DNA of 64,000 nt from Paludisphaera mucosa (GTDB lineage Bacteria; Planctomycetota; Planctomycetia; Isosphaerales; Isosphaeraceae), in contig NZ_JARRAG010000002.1 of NCBI RefSeq assembly GCF_029589435.1, forward strand, positions 1,488,001 through 1,552,000. Direction: 5' to 3'. Positions 16,396-23,573 of the stretch are shown one piece after another. Made by a program: the position numbers and the translations under genes. The notes beneath the pieces were generated by a model, which was given only the letters and a program-made list of their open reading frames with translations, ran no database searches and had not been told where the DNA came from. Numbering within the stretch: position 1 is the first letter of the stretch; every line of letters begins with the position of its first letter.

Positions 16396-17715
16396 ATGAT
16401 GCGCGGCGTGGCGACGGTGCTCGGGGTCTGCGTCCTGGCGGCGGGGCTGGCGGCGATGAACGCCGCGCGGCGGCCGGGCAACGTCAAGCTGGACTGGGCC
16501 CTGGTCCGCACCCCCTCGCGGAAGGTGCTGGCCGAGCCGCTGGCGCGGGCGACGATCGTGCGCACGATCACGGCCTCGGGCAAGGTCGAGTCGGTCGAGG
16601 AGGCGGAGATCGCCAGCCAGATCATCGGCCGGGTGATCGCCGTCAAATTCAAGGAGGGCGACGCCGTCAAGACGGGCGACGTCCTGGTCGAGATCGACCC
16701 GACCGACGCCCAGGCGAAGCTCGACTCGACCAAGGCGCGGATCTCCCGCCTGGACGCCGCGATCAACCAGTCGGATTCCGACCTGAAAAAGGCCCGCCGC
16801 GACGCCGACCTGGCGGCCAAGCTCGCCGGCCGCGGCTACTCGACCCCCACCGAGCTGGCCGACTCGTTCACCGCCCTGGCGAAGGCCGAGGCCGCCCTGT
16901 CGATGAGCCGCAACGAGCTGATCGAGTCCGAGGCGATGCGTCGGGCCAGCGAGGAGGACGTCCGGCGGACGATCATCCGGGCCCCGATGGACGGCGTCGT
17001 CTCGAACATCAACGTCGACGTCGGCGAGATCGTCATCGCCGGCACGACGAACCTGCCCGGCTCGGTGCTGATGAAGGTCTGCGACCTGGGCCGGATGCGG
17101 GTGCGGGCCGACGTCGACGAGACCGACGTGCCGCTCGTCCGCCCCGGCCAGACGACCCGGGTCTTCCTGCAGTCCGACCAGCTCCGCCCCATCGCCGGCA
17201 AGATCGACCGCGTCTCGCCCCAGGGCAAGCTCAAGAAGGACGACGTCGTCGGCTTCGAGACGCTCGTGAACCTGGACGTCGCCCCGCCGACCGGCTCCGC
17301 GTCCGACGGCCCCCTGCTCCGCCCCGGCATGAGCGTGACCGTCGAGGTGGAGGTCCGCCGCGGCGAGGAGGCCCTCTCGATCCCCTCGCAGGCGGTCGTC
17401 CACCGCCGCCGCAAGGAGCTGCCCGACTCGGCGACGATCCGCGAATGGGCCGGCCGCAACGCCCGGCCGCCCGGCGAGAAGGCCCGCGACGCCGAGCTGA
17501 GCTACCTGAAGGTCGTCTTCGTCCTCGAAGGCGGCGTCGCCCGCGCCCGGCCGATCGAGACCGGGCTGAGCGACGAGAGCCGGGTGGAGGTCAAGGCCGG
17601 GATCCGCGAGGACGACCGCGTCGTCGTCGGCCCCTTCCACGCCCTCGACGAGATGAAGGACGGCGACCCCGTCGTCCCGGTCGCGACGACGGCCGAGCTG
17701 GCCGAGGAGGGCTGA
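16396..17715 (+). CDS. MacA/HlyD-type periplasmic adaptor subunit
   Basis: The 439-residue protein has an N-terminal signal anchor (VATVLGVCVLAAGLAAM) and the adaptor layout: a first lipoyl half-motif with the TASGKVESVEEAEIASQI strand, a long coiled coil (about residues 110-195), the second half RAPMDGVVSNINVDVGE, and a beta-barrel ending near LRPGMSVTVEVEV. It would link the MacB-like permease to an outer-membrane channel. Start chosen at ATG 16396, 6 bases after GAGGAGGG; ATG 16390 is too close. The stop is followed in the same frame by the ATPase gene. Confidence 0.92.
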   Translation: MMRGVATVLGVCVLAAGLAAMNAARRPGNVKLDWALVRTPSRKVLAEPLARATIVRTITASGKVESVEEAEIASQIIGRVIAVKFKEGDAVKTGDVLVEIDPTDAQAKLDSTKARISRLDAAINQSDSDLKKARRDADLAAKLAGRGYSTPTELADSFTALAKAEAALSMSRNELIESEAMRRASEEDVRRTIIRAPMDGVVSNINVDVGEIVIAGTTNLPGSVLMKVCDLGRMRVRADVDETDVPLVRPGQTTRVFLQSDQLRPIAGKIDRVSPQGKLKKDDVVGFETLVNLDVAPPTGSASDGPLLRPGMSVTVEVEVRRGEEALSIPSQAVVHRRRKELPDSATIREWAGRNARPPGEKARDAELSYLKVVFVLEGGVARARPIETGLSDESRVEVKAGIREDDRVVVGPFHALDEMKDGDPVVPVATTAELAEEG

Positions 17716-17718
17716 GAC

Positions 17719-18417
17719 ATCGAGCCCGACGCGAGCGTCATCCAGCTGCAGGGCGTCGCCAAGCTCTACCGCGTCGGCGAGGAGACGGTCCACGCGCTCC
17801 GGGGGGTCGACCTGGCGATCGGGGCCAACGAGCTGGTCGCCGTGATGGGGCCGTCGGGCTCGGGGAAGTCGACTCTGATGAACATCCTCGGCTGCCTCGA
17901 CGTCCCCACCAGCGGCCGCTATCGGCTCGACGGCCGCGACGTCGCCGCGCTCTCGCAGGCCGACCTGGCCCAGGTGCGCGGGCGTCGGATCGGCTTCGTC
18001 TTCCAGACGTTCGAGCTGCTGGCCCGCCAGACGGCCCTTCGGAATGTGGAGCTGCCGATGATCTACTCGGGGGCGTCGGCCTCGCAGCGGAAGCGGCGGG
18101 CCGTCGAGGCGCTCGAGCGGGTGGGCCTGGGCGACCGGATGGGCCACCGGCCCAACCAGATGTCGGGCGGCCAGCGCCAGCGGGTGGCGATCGCGCGGGC
18201 GATCGTCCAGCGCCCCGCCCTGCTGCTCGCCGACGAGCCCACGGGCAACCTCGACACCCAGACCGGCGAGGAGATCCTCGACCTCTTCGCCGACCTCCAC
18301 CGCGAGGGCCAGACCATCGTCGTCGTCACCCACGAGCCCGACGTCGCCGCCCGCTGCCGCCGCATCGTCCGCATCCGCGACGGCCGCGTCGAGTCCGACG
18401 AATGCCGCGAGCCCTGA
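17719..18417 (+). CDS. MacB-type ABC transporter ATP-binding protein with a noncanonical ATC start
   Basis: The frame holds a complete ABC ATPase: A-loop Tyr in KLYRVG, Walker A GPSGSGKST, Q-loop VFQTFELL, signature MSGGQRQRVAIARA, Walker B LLADEPTGNLD and the switch His in VVVTHEP. No ATG, GTG or TTG occurs between the adaptor stop and GTG 17842, which would delete the first strands. ATC 17719 sits 7 bases after GAGGAGGG, exactly where a start is expected, giving 232 residues. The stop of the adaptor gene is 3 bases upstream in the same frame. It should energise the permease at 19657. Confidence 0.85.
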   Translation: MEPDASVIQLQGVAKLYRVGEETVHALRGVDLAIGANELVAVMGPSGSGKSTLMNILGCLDVPTSGRYRLDGRDVAALSQADLAQVRGRRIGFVFQTFELLARQTALRNVELPMIYSGASASQRKRRAVEALERVGLGDRMGHRPNQMSGGQRQRVAIARAIVQRPALLLADEPTGNLDTQTGEEILDLFADLHREGQTIVVVTHEPDVAARCRRIVRIRDGRVESDECREP

Positions 18418-18499
18418 CCGCCCGGCCCCGGTGGACGGTTTCCGCCCCGTCTGGGACAATGCGACACGACAGGCCTACCGCGCGAAAGGAGCGTCCCCG

Positions 18500-19060
18500 A
18501 TGGCGACGGTCGAACAGACGCCCGCCCTGATCACGGCCGAGGAATTCGCCCGGCGGCCCGACTCGGGCATGATCGAGGAACTGGTGCGAGGACGCATCGT
18601 CATGTCGCCGCTTCCAAATCGTCGCCACGGCTTCGTCTGCGCCAGGGTCGTCTACTCAATCGGGCGGTTCCTGGAAGATCATGCCCTGGGCCGGGTCTTC
18701 GGCAACGACTCGGCCATCGTGATCCGCCGCGATCCCGACACCGTCCGGGGCGCGGACGCGGCCTACTACAGCTTCCAGCGGCTCCCGACGGACGCCGACA
18801 ACGTCGGCTACGGCCCGGAGATCCCCGAGTTGGCGGTCGAGGTCCTCTCGCCCAGCGACCGCTGGAAGGACGTCATGACCAAGGTCGGCGACTATCTCGG
18901 GGCCGGCGTGCTGGCCGTCGTCGTGCTGGATCCTGAAGAGCGGACCGCCCGGATGTTCGAGCCAGACGAGGGACCGCGCACTCTCGGGCCGGAGGACGTC
19001 TTGAAATTCGAGGCGGTCCTTCCCGGCTTCGAGGTGGTCGTCGGTCGGCTGTTCGAGTGA
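18500..19060 (+). CDS. Uma2 family protein (PD-(D/E)XK nuclease-like), copy 1
   Basis: This 186-residue protein has the Uma2 (DUF820) pattern: LITAEEFARRPDSG, EELVRGRIVMSP, an AIVIRRDPDTVRGADAAYY strand with the candidate acidic residue, PELAVEVLSPSD with the conserved E-x-SP motif, KVGDYLGAGVLAVVVLDP and a terminal VGRLFE. Uma2 proteins have a restriction-endonuclease-like fold and occur in many copies in some cyanobacteria and planctomycetes; the function is not established. ATG 18500 is preceded by AAAGGA. It and the following copy sit between the ATPase and permease genes. Confidence 0.88.
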   Translation: MATVEQTPALITAEEFARRPDSGMIEELVRGRIVMSPLPNRRHGFVCARVVYSIGRFLEDHALGRVFGNDSAIVIRRDPDTVRGADAAYYSFQRLPTDADNVGYGPEIPELAVEVLSPSDRWKDVMTKVGDYLGAGVLAVVVLDPEERTARMFEPDEGPRTLGPEDVLKFEAVLPGFEVVVGRLFE

Positions 19061-19076
19061 ACGAGGAGGATCCCCG

Positions 19077-19637
19077 ATGGCGACGGTCGAACAGACGCCC
19101 GCCCTGATCACGGCCGAGGAGTTCGCCCGGCGTCCCGACTCGGGGTACGTCGAGGAACTGGTGCGAGGACGCATCATCATGTCGCCGCCCCCGGGAGTCA
19201 GGCACGGGATCGTCTGCAACAGGATCGGGAAACTCCTCGCCATCTTCGTGGACGACCATGACCTGGGCTATGTCGTGAACAACGACGCCGGCGTCGTCAC
19301 CGAACGAGGCCCCGACACGGTGCGAGGCCCCGACGTGTCGTATTACAGCTACGCCCGGCTGCCCAAAGGCGACCCGCCTACCGGCTACAATCCCAGCCCG
19401 CCGGAGCTGGTCTTCGAAGTCCTCTCGCCCAGCGACCGCTGGGGCGACGTCCTGCGGAAGGTGGGCGAATACATCAACGCGGGCGTGCTGGTCGTCGTCG
19501 TTCTGGATCCGGAAGAGCGGAATGCGCGTCTGTTCGATGCCGCGAAATCGTCGAAGTCTTTCGGCTCGGACGAGGTCCTGCGATTCGAGTCGATCCTGCC
19601 GGGCTTCGATGTGACGGTCGGCCGGCTGTTCGAGTGA
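19077..19637 (+). CDS. Uma2 family protein, copy 2 (tandem duplicate)
   Basis: This protein has the same length as its neighbour (186 residues). The first 23 residues are identical, then similarity continues with EELVRGRIIMSPPPG, ERGPDTVRGPDVSYYS, PELVFEVLSPSDRW, KVGEYINAGVLVVVVLDPEERNARLF and VGRLFE. The two clearly arose by tandem duplication, with the DNA near the start almost unchanged and the middle diverged. It starts 16 bases after the first copy, with GAGGAGGA upstream, and ends 19 bases before the permease, so all are probably cotranscribed. Confidence 0.88.
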   Translation: MATVEQTPALITAEEFARRPDSGYVEELVRGRIIMSPPPGVRHGIVCNRIGKLLAIFVDDHDLGYVVNNDAGVVTERGPDTVRGPDVSYYSYARLPKGDPPTGYNPSPPELVFEVLSPSDRWGDVLRKVGEYINAGVLVVVVLDPEERNARLFDAAKSSKSFGSDEVLRFESILPGFDVTVGRLFE

Positions 19638-19656
19638 CGTGAACGAGAGGTCCTGA

Positions 19657-20874
19657 ATGCGGATCGCGCTGGCGAACATGGGGAATGCGTTCGAGCAGAT
19701 CTGGGCGCACCGGCTGCGGTCGATGCTGACCGTGCTGGGGATCGTGATCGCGGTGACGTCGACGCTGACGGTGGTGGGGGTGGTGCAGGGCTTCACGCGA
19801 TACGTGGCCGAGTTCCTGCAGGGGCTGGGGACGAACGCGATGTGGGTCTGGCCCGAGCGGCCGGCGGGCGAGGCGGGGCGGCGGCTGGGGCGGATCGCGA
19901 TGGACGAGCGCGACCTCGTCGCGATCGGGCAGAACTGCCCGGCGCTGCGGCGGCTCTCGCCCCTGGTGCGGTCGCCCGCGGTGCTGGTGCAGTCCGGCCG
20001 CGAGGAGATGCGGGCGGCGCTCGAGGGGGTGTCGGCCGACTACCTGACGATCCGCAACTTCGACGTCGCGTCGGGCCGGCCGTTCTCGGTGGTCGACGTC
20101 GAGGAGCGTCGGGCGGTCTGCATGCTCGGCCGCGAGGTGGCCCGCAAGCTGGAGCTGGGCGACGACGCCGTCGGCCGCTCGCTGCTGATCGAGGGCCGGC
20201 GGTTCTCGGTCGTGGGCGTGCTCTCCGAGAAGGGGAGCTTCCTGGGGAACAGCCAGGACGAGCTGATCCTGATCCCCTACACGATGGCCCTCAAAATGTA
20301 CCCCGCCCAGCTCCGCCGGCTGGCGGCGACGGCGCAGGCGACGTCGGAGAAGGCGGTGCCCGAGGCCCGGGCCCAGATCGTCAACCTGCTGCGGCGGCGG
20401 CACCGGCTGGACGCGAACCAGCCCAACGACTTCAACGTCCGGACCCAGGACGAGATCCTCGACGCCTTCAACAGCATGAGCCTGGTGGCCACCGCCGTGC
20501 TGGCCGGGATCGTGGGCGTCTCGCTGCTCGTGGGCGGCATCGGCGTCATGAACGTCATGCTGGTCAGCGTCACCGAGCGCACCCGCGAGATCGGCCTGCG
20601 CAAGGCCGTCGGCGCGCGGCGGCGCGACATCCTGCTGCAGTTCCTCATCGAGGCCGTGTCGCTCAGCCTGCTGGGCGGCTCCGCCGGCGTGGCGCTGGGC
20701 TACGGGCTCTGCTCGCTGGCGAGCCTCCACCCCCAGATGGTCGACGTCGTCATCCCCCTCTGGGCCGTCGCGCTGGGCTTCGGAGTCTCCACGATGACCG
20801 GCGTCGTCTTCGGCCTCGTCCCGGCGATCAAGGCGTCGCTGCTCAACCCGATCGACGCGCTCCGGCACGAGTGA
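19657..20874 (+). CDS. MacB/FtsX-type ABC transporter permease
   Basis: The 405-residue protein has the MacB layout: an N-terminal helix (RSMLTVLGIVIAVTSTLTVVGVV), a periplasmic MacB core domain of about 200 residues, and three C-terminal helices, the first containing GIVGVSLLVGGIGVMNVMLVSVTERTREIG, the family hallmark, followed by RKAVGARRRDIL. It would work with the ATPase at 17719 and the adaptor at 16396 as a mechanotransmitting exporter of a protein, peptide or small molecule. No outer-membrane TolC-like gene is nearby. Confidence 0.93.
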   Translation: MRIALANMGNAFEQIWAHRLRSMLTVLGIVIAVTSTLTVVGVVQGFTRYVAEFLQGLGTNAMWVWPERPAGEAGRRLGRIAMDERDLVAIGQNCPALRRLSPLVRSPAVLVQSGREEMRAALEGVSADYLTIRNFDVASGRPFSVVDVEERRAVCMLGREVARKLELGDDAVGRSLLIEGRRFSVVGVLSEKGSFLGNSQDELILIPYTMALKMYPAQLRRLAATAQATSEKAVPEARAQIVNLLRRRHRLDANQPNDFNVRTQDEILDAFNSMSLVATAVLAGIVGVSLLVGGIGVMNVMLVSVTERTREIGLRKAVGARRRDILLQFLIEAVSLSLLGGSAGVALGYGLCSLASLHPQMVDVVIPLWAVALGFGVSTMTGVVFGLVPAIKASLLNPIDALRHE

Positions 20875-20892
20875 GCCGGCCTCGCGCCGCGT

Positions 20893-21897
20893 TCATCGGC
20901 GTCTCCTCGTGACCAGCGAGCGCACGCCCTTGAGGTCCTCCTGCTCGTCGACCGCCCGCACGACGCGGAAGCCGACGAAGTCGGCGTCCCAGACCCACCG
21001 GATGCTGCCGTCGGGATCCATCTGGTTCCAGGTCGCGTCCGAGCCCCGCCGCGAGGCGCTACGGCAGGCGGCCGCAGGGTCGGCCCAGGAACCGCCCCGC
21101 GCGACGTGCGGGTGGGGCGCCTCCTTCAGAAGAATGACGGGGCCGACCGAGGGCCGGTCTTCGGGCAGCCTCGCATAGGCCTCGGCGACGTAGCGGTCGA
21201 GGCACCATTCCGATGCGTTGCCGACGATGTCGTGGAGTCCCCACGGGTTCGCCGCCTTTCGGCCGACGGGCTGCGGCGTCTCGTTCGCGCCGTCGTCGAA
21301 CCACGCGAAGCGGGCGAGTTCCTTCGGATCGTCGCCGAAGAAGTAGATCGTATTCGTTCCGGCGCGGCAGGCGTATTCCCACTCGGCCTCCGTCGGCAGG
21401 CGGTAGATCTTGCCGGTCTTCTTCGAGAGCCAGTGGCAGTATTCCATCGCCGCGTGGTGGCTGACGCCGATGGCCGGGTAGCCCTCGCGGCCGTAGCCCC
21501 GCGTCTCGTCGGGATAGGGCGGCGTGGGCCGCGTCACGGCGTCGGCGTCCTTCGCCAGGGCCTCGGCGTTCGTCCGGTTCGAGATGTTCCCGCCCTTGCG
21601 GAACTCGGCGTACTCGTCCCAGGTGACCTCGGCCCTGCCCATCCAGAACGGGCGGATCGTGACGGAGCGCCGCGGCCCCTCGTCGCCGCCGCGGCCCGCC
21701 TCGCCGGAAGGGCTGCCGATGGCGAACGTGCCGCCGGGGATCGCGACCATGTCGAAGCGGACGGCCGAGTCGGGGATCGCCTCGGTGTAGCCCGCGTGCG
21801 GCCGGCCGGAGGGCTCCTGGGCCTCGACGGCCGCCGACGAGGCGGCGACGATCAGGCCGATCGCGACCGACCGTCGGATCACTTCGCGTCGGTCCAT
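20893..21897 (-). CDS. exported SUMF1/formylglycine-generating-enzyme-fold protein
   Basis: The 334-residue protein has an N-terminal signal (RSVAIGLIVAASSAAVEAQ) and then a SUMF1 domain: MVAIPGGTFAIGSPSGE, FWMGRAEVTWDEYAEF, YPAIGVSHHAAMEYCHWLS, RLPTEAEWEYACRAG, WGLHDIVGNASEWCLD and ARGGSW. The C-terminal block reads DFVGFRVVRA where true formylglycine-generating enzymes have Cys (GFRC), so conversion of sulfatase Cys is doubtful. Many such proteins in Planctomycetes have other or unknown roles. It converges on the permease with 18 bases between stops. Confidence 0.88.
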   Translation of the reverse strand: MDRREVIRRSVAIGLIVAASSAAVEAQEPSGRPHAGYTEAIPDSAVRFDMVAIPGGTFAIGSPSGEAGRGGDEGPRRSVTIRPFWMGRAEVTWDEYAEFRKGGNISNRTNAEALAKDADAVTRPTPPYPDETRGYGREGYPAIGVSHHAAMEYCHWLSKKTGKIYRLPTEAEWEYACRAGTNTIYFFGDDPKELARFAWFDDGANETPQPVGRKAANPWGLHDIVGNASEWCLDRYVAEAYARLPEDRPSVGPVILLKEAPHPHVARGGSWADPAAACRSASRRGSDATWNQMDPDGSIRWVWDADFVGFRVVRAVDEQEDLKGVRSLVTRRRR

Positions 21898-22006
21898 CGA
21901 GAGCCCCTTTCATGAAACAACGTCGACCGCCATGCGTCGGTCCCGACGCCCGCTCATCCTGTCGATGAGCCGTCGGCGAAGATCGCAGCCTCCGGCGACC
22001 GCCGGC

Positions 22007-22393
22007 TCAACCGCTCTCTCGGCATCGGATCGGTCCGTGGCTCCGGACCGCCAAGGCCGTGCCGGGCTCCCACGTCCCCTTGAGCCAGTTGTTCCATCCC
22101 TCCCCCACGCTCCACTCGCTCTCGCCGTCGGAGTAGAGGATCAGGGTGAAGTTCCGGTCTTTGTCGAAGAGCTCGGTGAAGCGGTTCGTGTGACGCACGA
22201 ACTTGAACGTGCTTGTCGGCTCCCCGGCGGGCCGGATTTCCGTCCAATCGGCTCCGTCGCGTCCAAAGATGGTGCCGGTGAGGCCGTTGTCGGTCGGATA
22301 ACGCCAGGTGCGCACCGGGCTCTGGCCATCGTCTCCCGCGTCGACCACGCCGCAGGCGAGGATGGCGAGAAGGGCCGCGGAATACCGAATCAT
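22007..22393 (-). CDS. small secreted protein, unknown
   Basis: The start is ATG 22393, preceded by GGGGAGCGCGTC, giving 128 residues; a longer frame to 22465 lacks support. The N-terminus MIRYSAALLAILACGVVDAG is a signal peptide. The mature part is rich in Trp, Gly and Thr with a beta-type alternation (TWRYPTDNGLTGTIFGRDG, FTLILYSDGESEWSVGEGWNNW). It looks like a small periplasmic or extracellular domain of unknown family. Upstream lies the divergent deaminase gene. Confidence 0.6.
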   Translation of the reverse strand: MIRYSAALLAILACGVVDAGDDGQSPVRTWRYPTDNGLTGTIFGRDGADWTEIRPAGEPTSTFKFVRHTNRFTELFDKDRNFTLILYSDGESEWSVGEGWNNWLKGTWEPGTALAVRSHGPIRCRESG

Positions 22394-22534
22394 GACGCGC
22401 TCCCCACCAGGTTGAGGTACGAAGGGACGGGCGGAGCCGGCTAGGCTCCCCTCACTCTTACGCACGAGGCCGCGCCCGGTTTACAACGAAGTGGACGCAC
22501 GAATCGATCAAGCACGACCAAGGGAGTCGAGAGG

Positions 22535-22978
22535 ATGTCGGACGACCACGAACGCTTCATGCGACGCTGCCTCCAACTGGCGGCGACGGCACGCGACCGC
22601 GGCGACACCCCGGTCGGCGGCGTCGTCGCGCTTGACGGCGTGATCCTCGGCGAAGGGGCCGAGACCTTGCCCACAGGACGCTCCGTCACCGGCCATGCCG
22701 AGATCCTCGCCTGTCAGGCGGCGCTCGATGCGACGGGTCGCAGGGACCTCGCCGCGGCGGTCCTCTACACGACCGCCGAGCCGTGCTTCATGTGCGCGTA
22801 TGTCATCCGTCAGCTTCGCATCAGCCTCGTCGTGTACGGATTGGAAACCCCGGCCGTCGGGGGCGTCACTTCGATTCATCCGATCCTGACCGATCCGGCG
22901 CTCGACGACTGGCGGCCGGCGCCGGCGGTGATCGGCGGAGTCATGCGTGAGGAGTGTGGGCGGCTGAAGGTGAGATGA
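22535..22978 (+). CDS. cytidine/deoxycytidylate-deaminase-family zinc deaminase
   Basis: The 147-residue protein has the zinc signature H54-A55-E56 (GHAEI) and P83-C84-F-M-C87 (AEPCFMC), with the Glu as proton shuttle. The overall layout is like TadA/guanine deaminase relatives. The TPVGGVVALDGVILGEG stretch is the first strand pair. The true tRNA adenosine deaminase normally has other motifs and a conserved C-terminal helix, so a nucleobase or nucleoside substrate is as likely. A plausible AGGGAGTCGAGAGG ribosome site precedes the ATG. Confidence 0.87.
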   Translation: MSDDHERFMRRCLQLAATARDRGDTPVGGVVALDGVILGEGAETLPTGRSVTGHAEILACQAALDATGRRDLAAAVLYTTAEPCFMCAYVIRQLRISLVVYGLETPAVGGVTSIHPILTDPALDDWRPAPAVIGGVMREECGRLKVR

Positions 22979-23067
22979 GCGTCGCCCGGATTTGCACGTC
23001 GGAGGCGAGCAAGAATAACCTGGTGAATTCCGATATGGCTATTCGGGCCGTGAGATAACAACAGACG

Positions 23068-23415
23068 CTACTTGAGCCATGTCTCTTGTTCGGCGGCTTC
23101 GATCAAATCCCCGATCGTGATGGCAGAGAGCCCCCATAGGTCATGGGGGTCCTTTCGAAGCAGGAATTCCTGTATGAAAGCATAGACAAACGTGAATGGA
23201 GTTCCGCCCGCTTCCGGTCCGAAGTGCTTCGACGCATCAAACCCGGATAGATCGACCTCGAATTCCTTGCCGAACGCCTCGATCAACTCCCAGCCGTCTT
23301 CACCATCGATGCCCAGATCGGCGAGGAGAGTAGTCCGAAGGCTGAAGCGGGCAGGATGGGTCGCCAATTCTTTCGCCAAGAATTCCTTCACCCTGGTTTC
23401 GAGACCGGCATCCAT
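23068..23415 (-). CDS. DUF1493 family (acyl-carrier-protein-like) protein
   Basis: This 115-residue protein resembles DUF1493 proteins, which have an acyl-carrier-protein fold. Helical stretches surround TTLLADLGIDGEDGWELIEAFGKEFEVDLSGFD, and the segment HFGPEAG is typical. Where carrier proteins have the DSL motif that holds phosphopantetheine, this one has IDGED and no Ser, so it probably does not carry an acyl group. Codon use is lower in G+C than the surroundings. No neighbour suggests a pathway. Confidence 0.72.
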   Translation of the reverse strand: MDAGLETRVKEFLAKELATHPARFSLRTTLLADLGIDGEDGWELIEAFGKEFEVDLSGFDASKHFGPEAGGTPFTFVYAFIQEFLLRKDPHDLWGLSAITIGDLIEAAEQETWLK

Positions 23416-23573
23416 CGGGCACCTCTACTTTACGGATCTAAGGCAGTTGCAGGCTCGTCGGGGGGAACGACGATTCTCGCAATCAGATCCGCTTGGACCG
23501 TTTTTCACCAGGTTATTGTTGCCCAACCCCGTCGGCCTCGACGACCGTCCGTGCCCCGTGAGCCGGGGGGGTT

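Noticed and set aside
17713-17715. TGA as selenocysteine or programmed readthrough joining adaptor and ATPase
   Set aside because: No SECIS-like structure seen and both parts are normally separate proteins; kept only as an alternative in the ATC finding.
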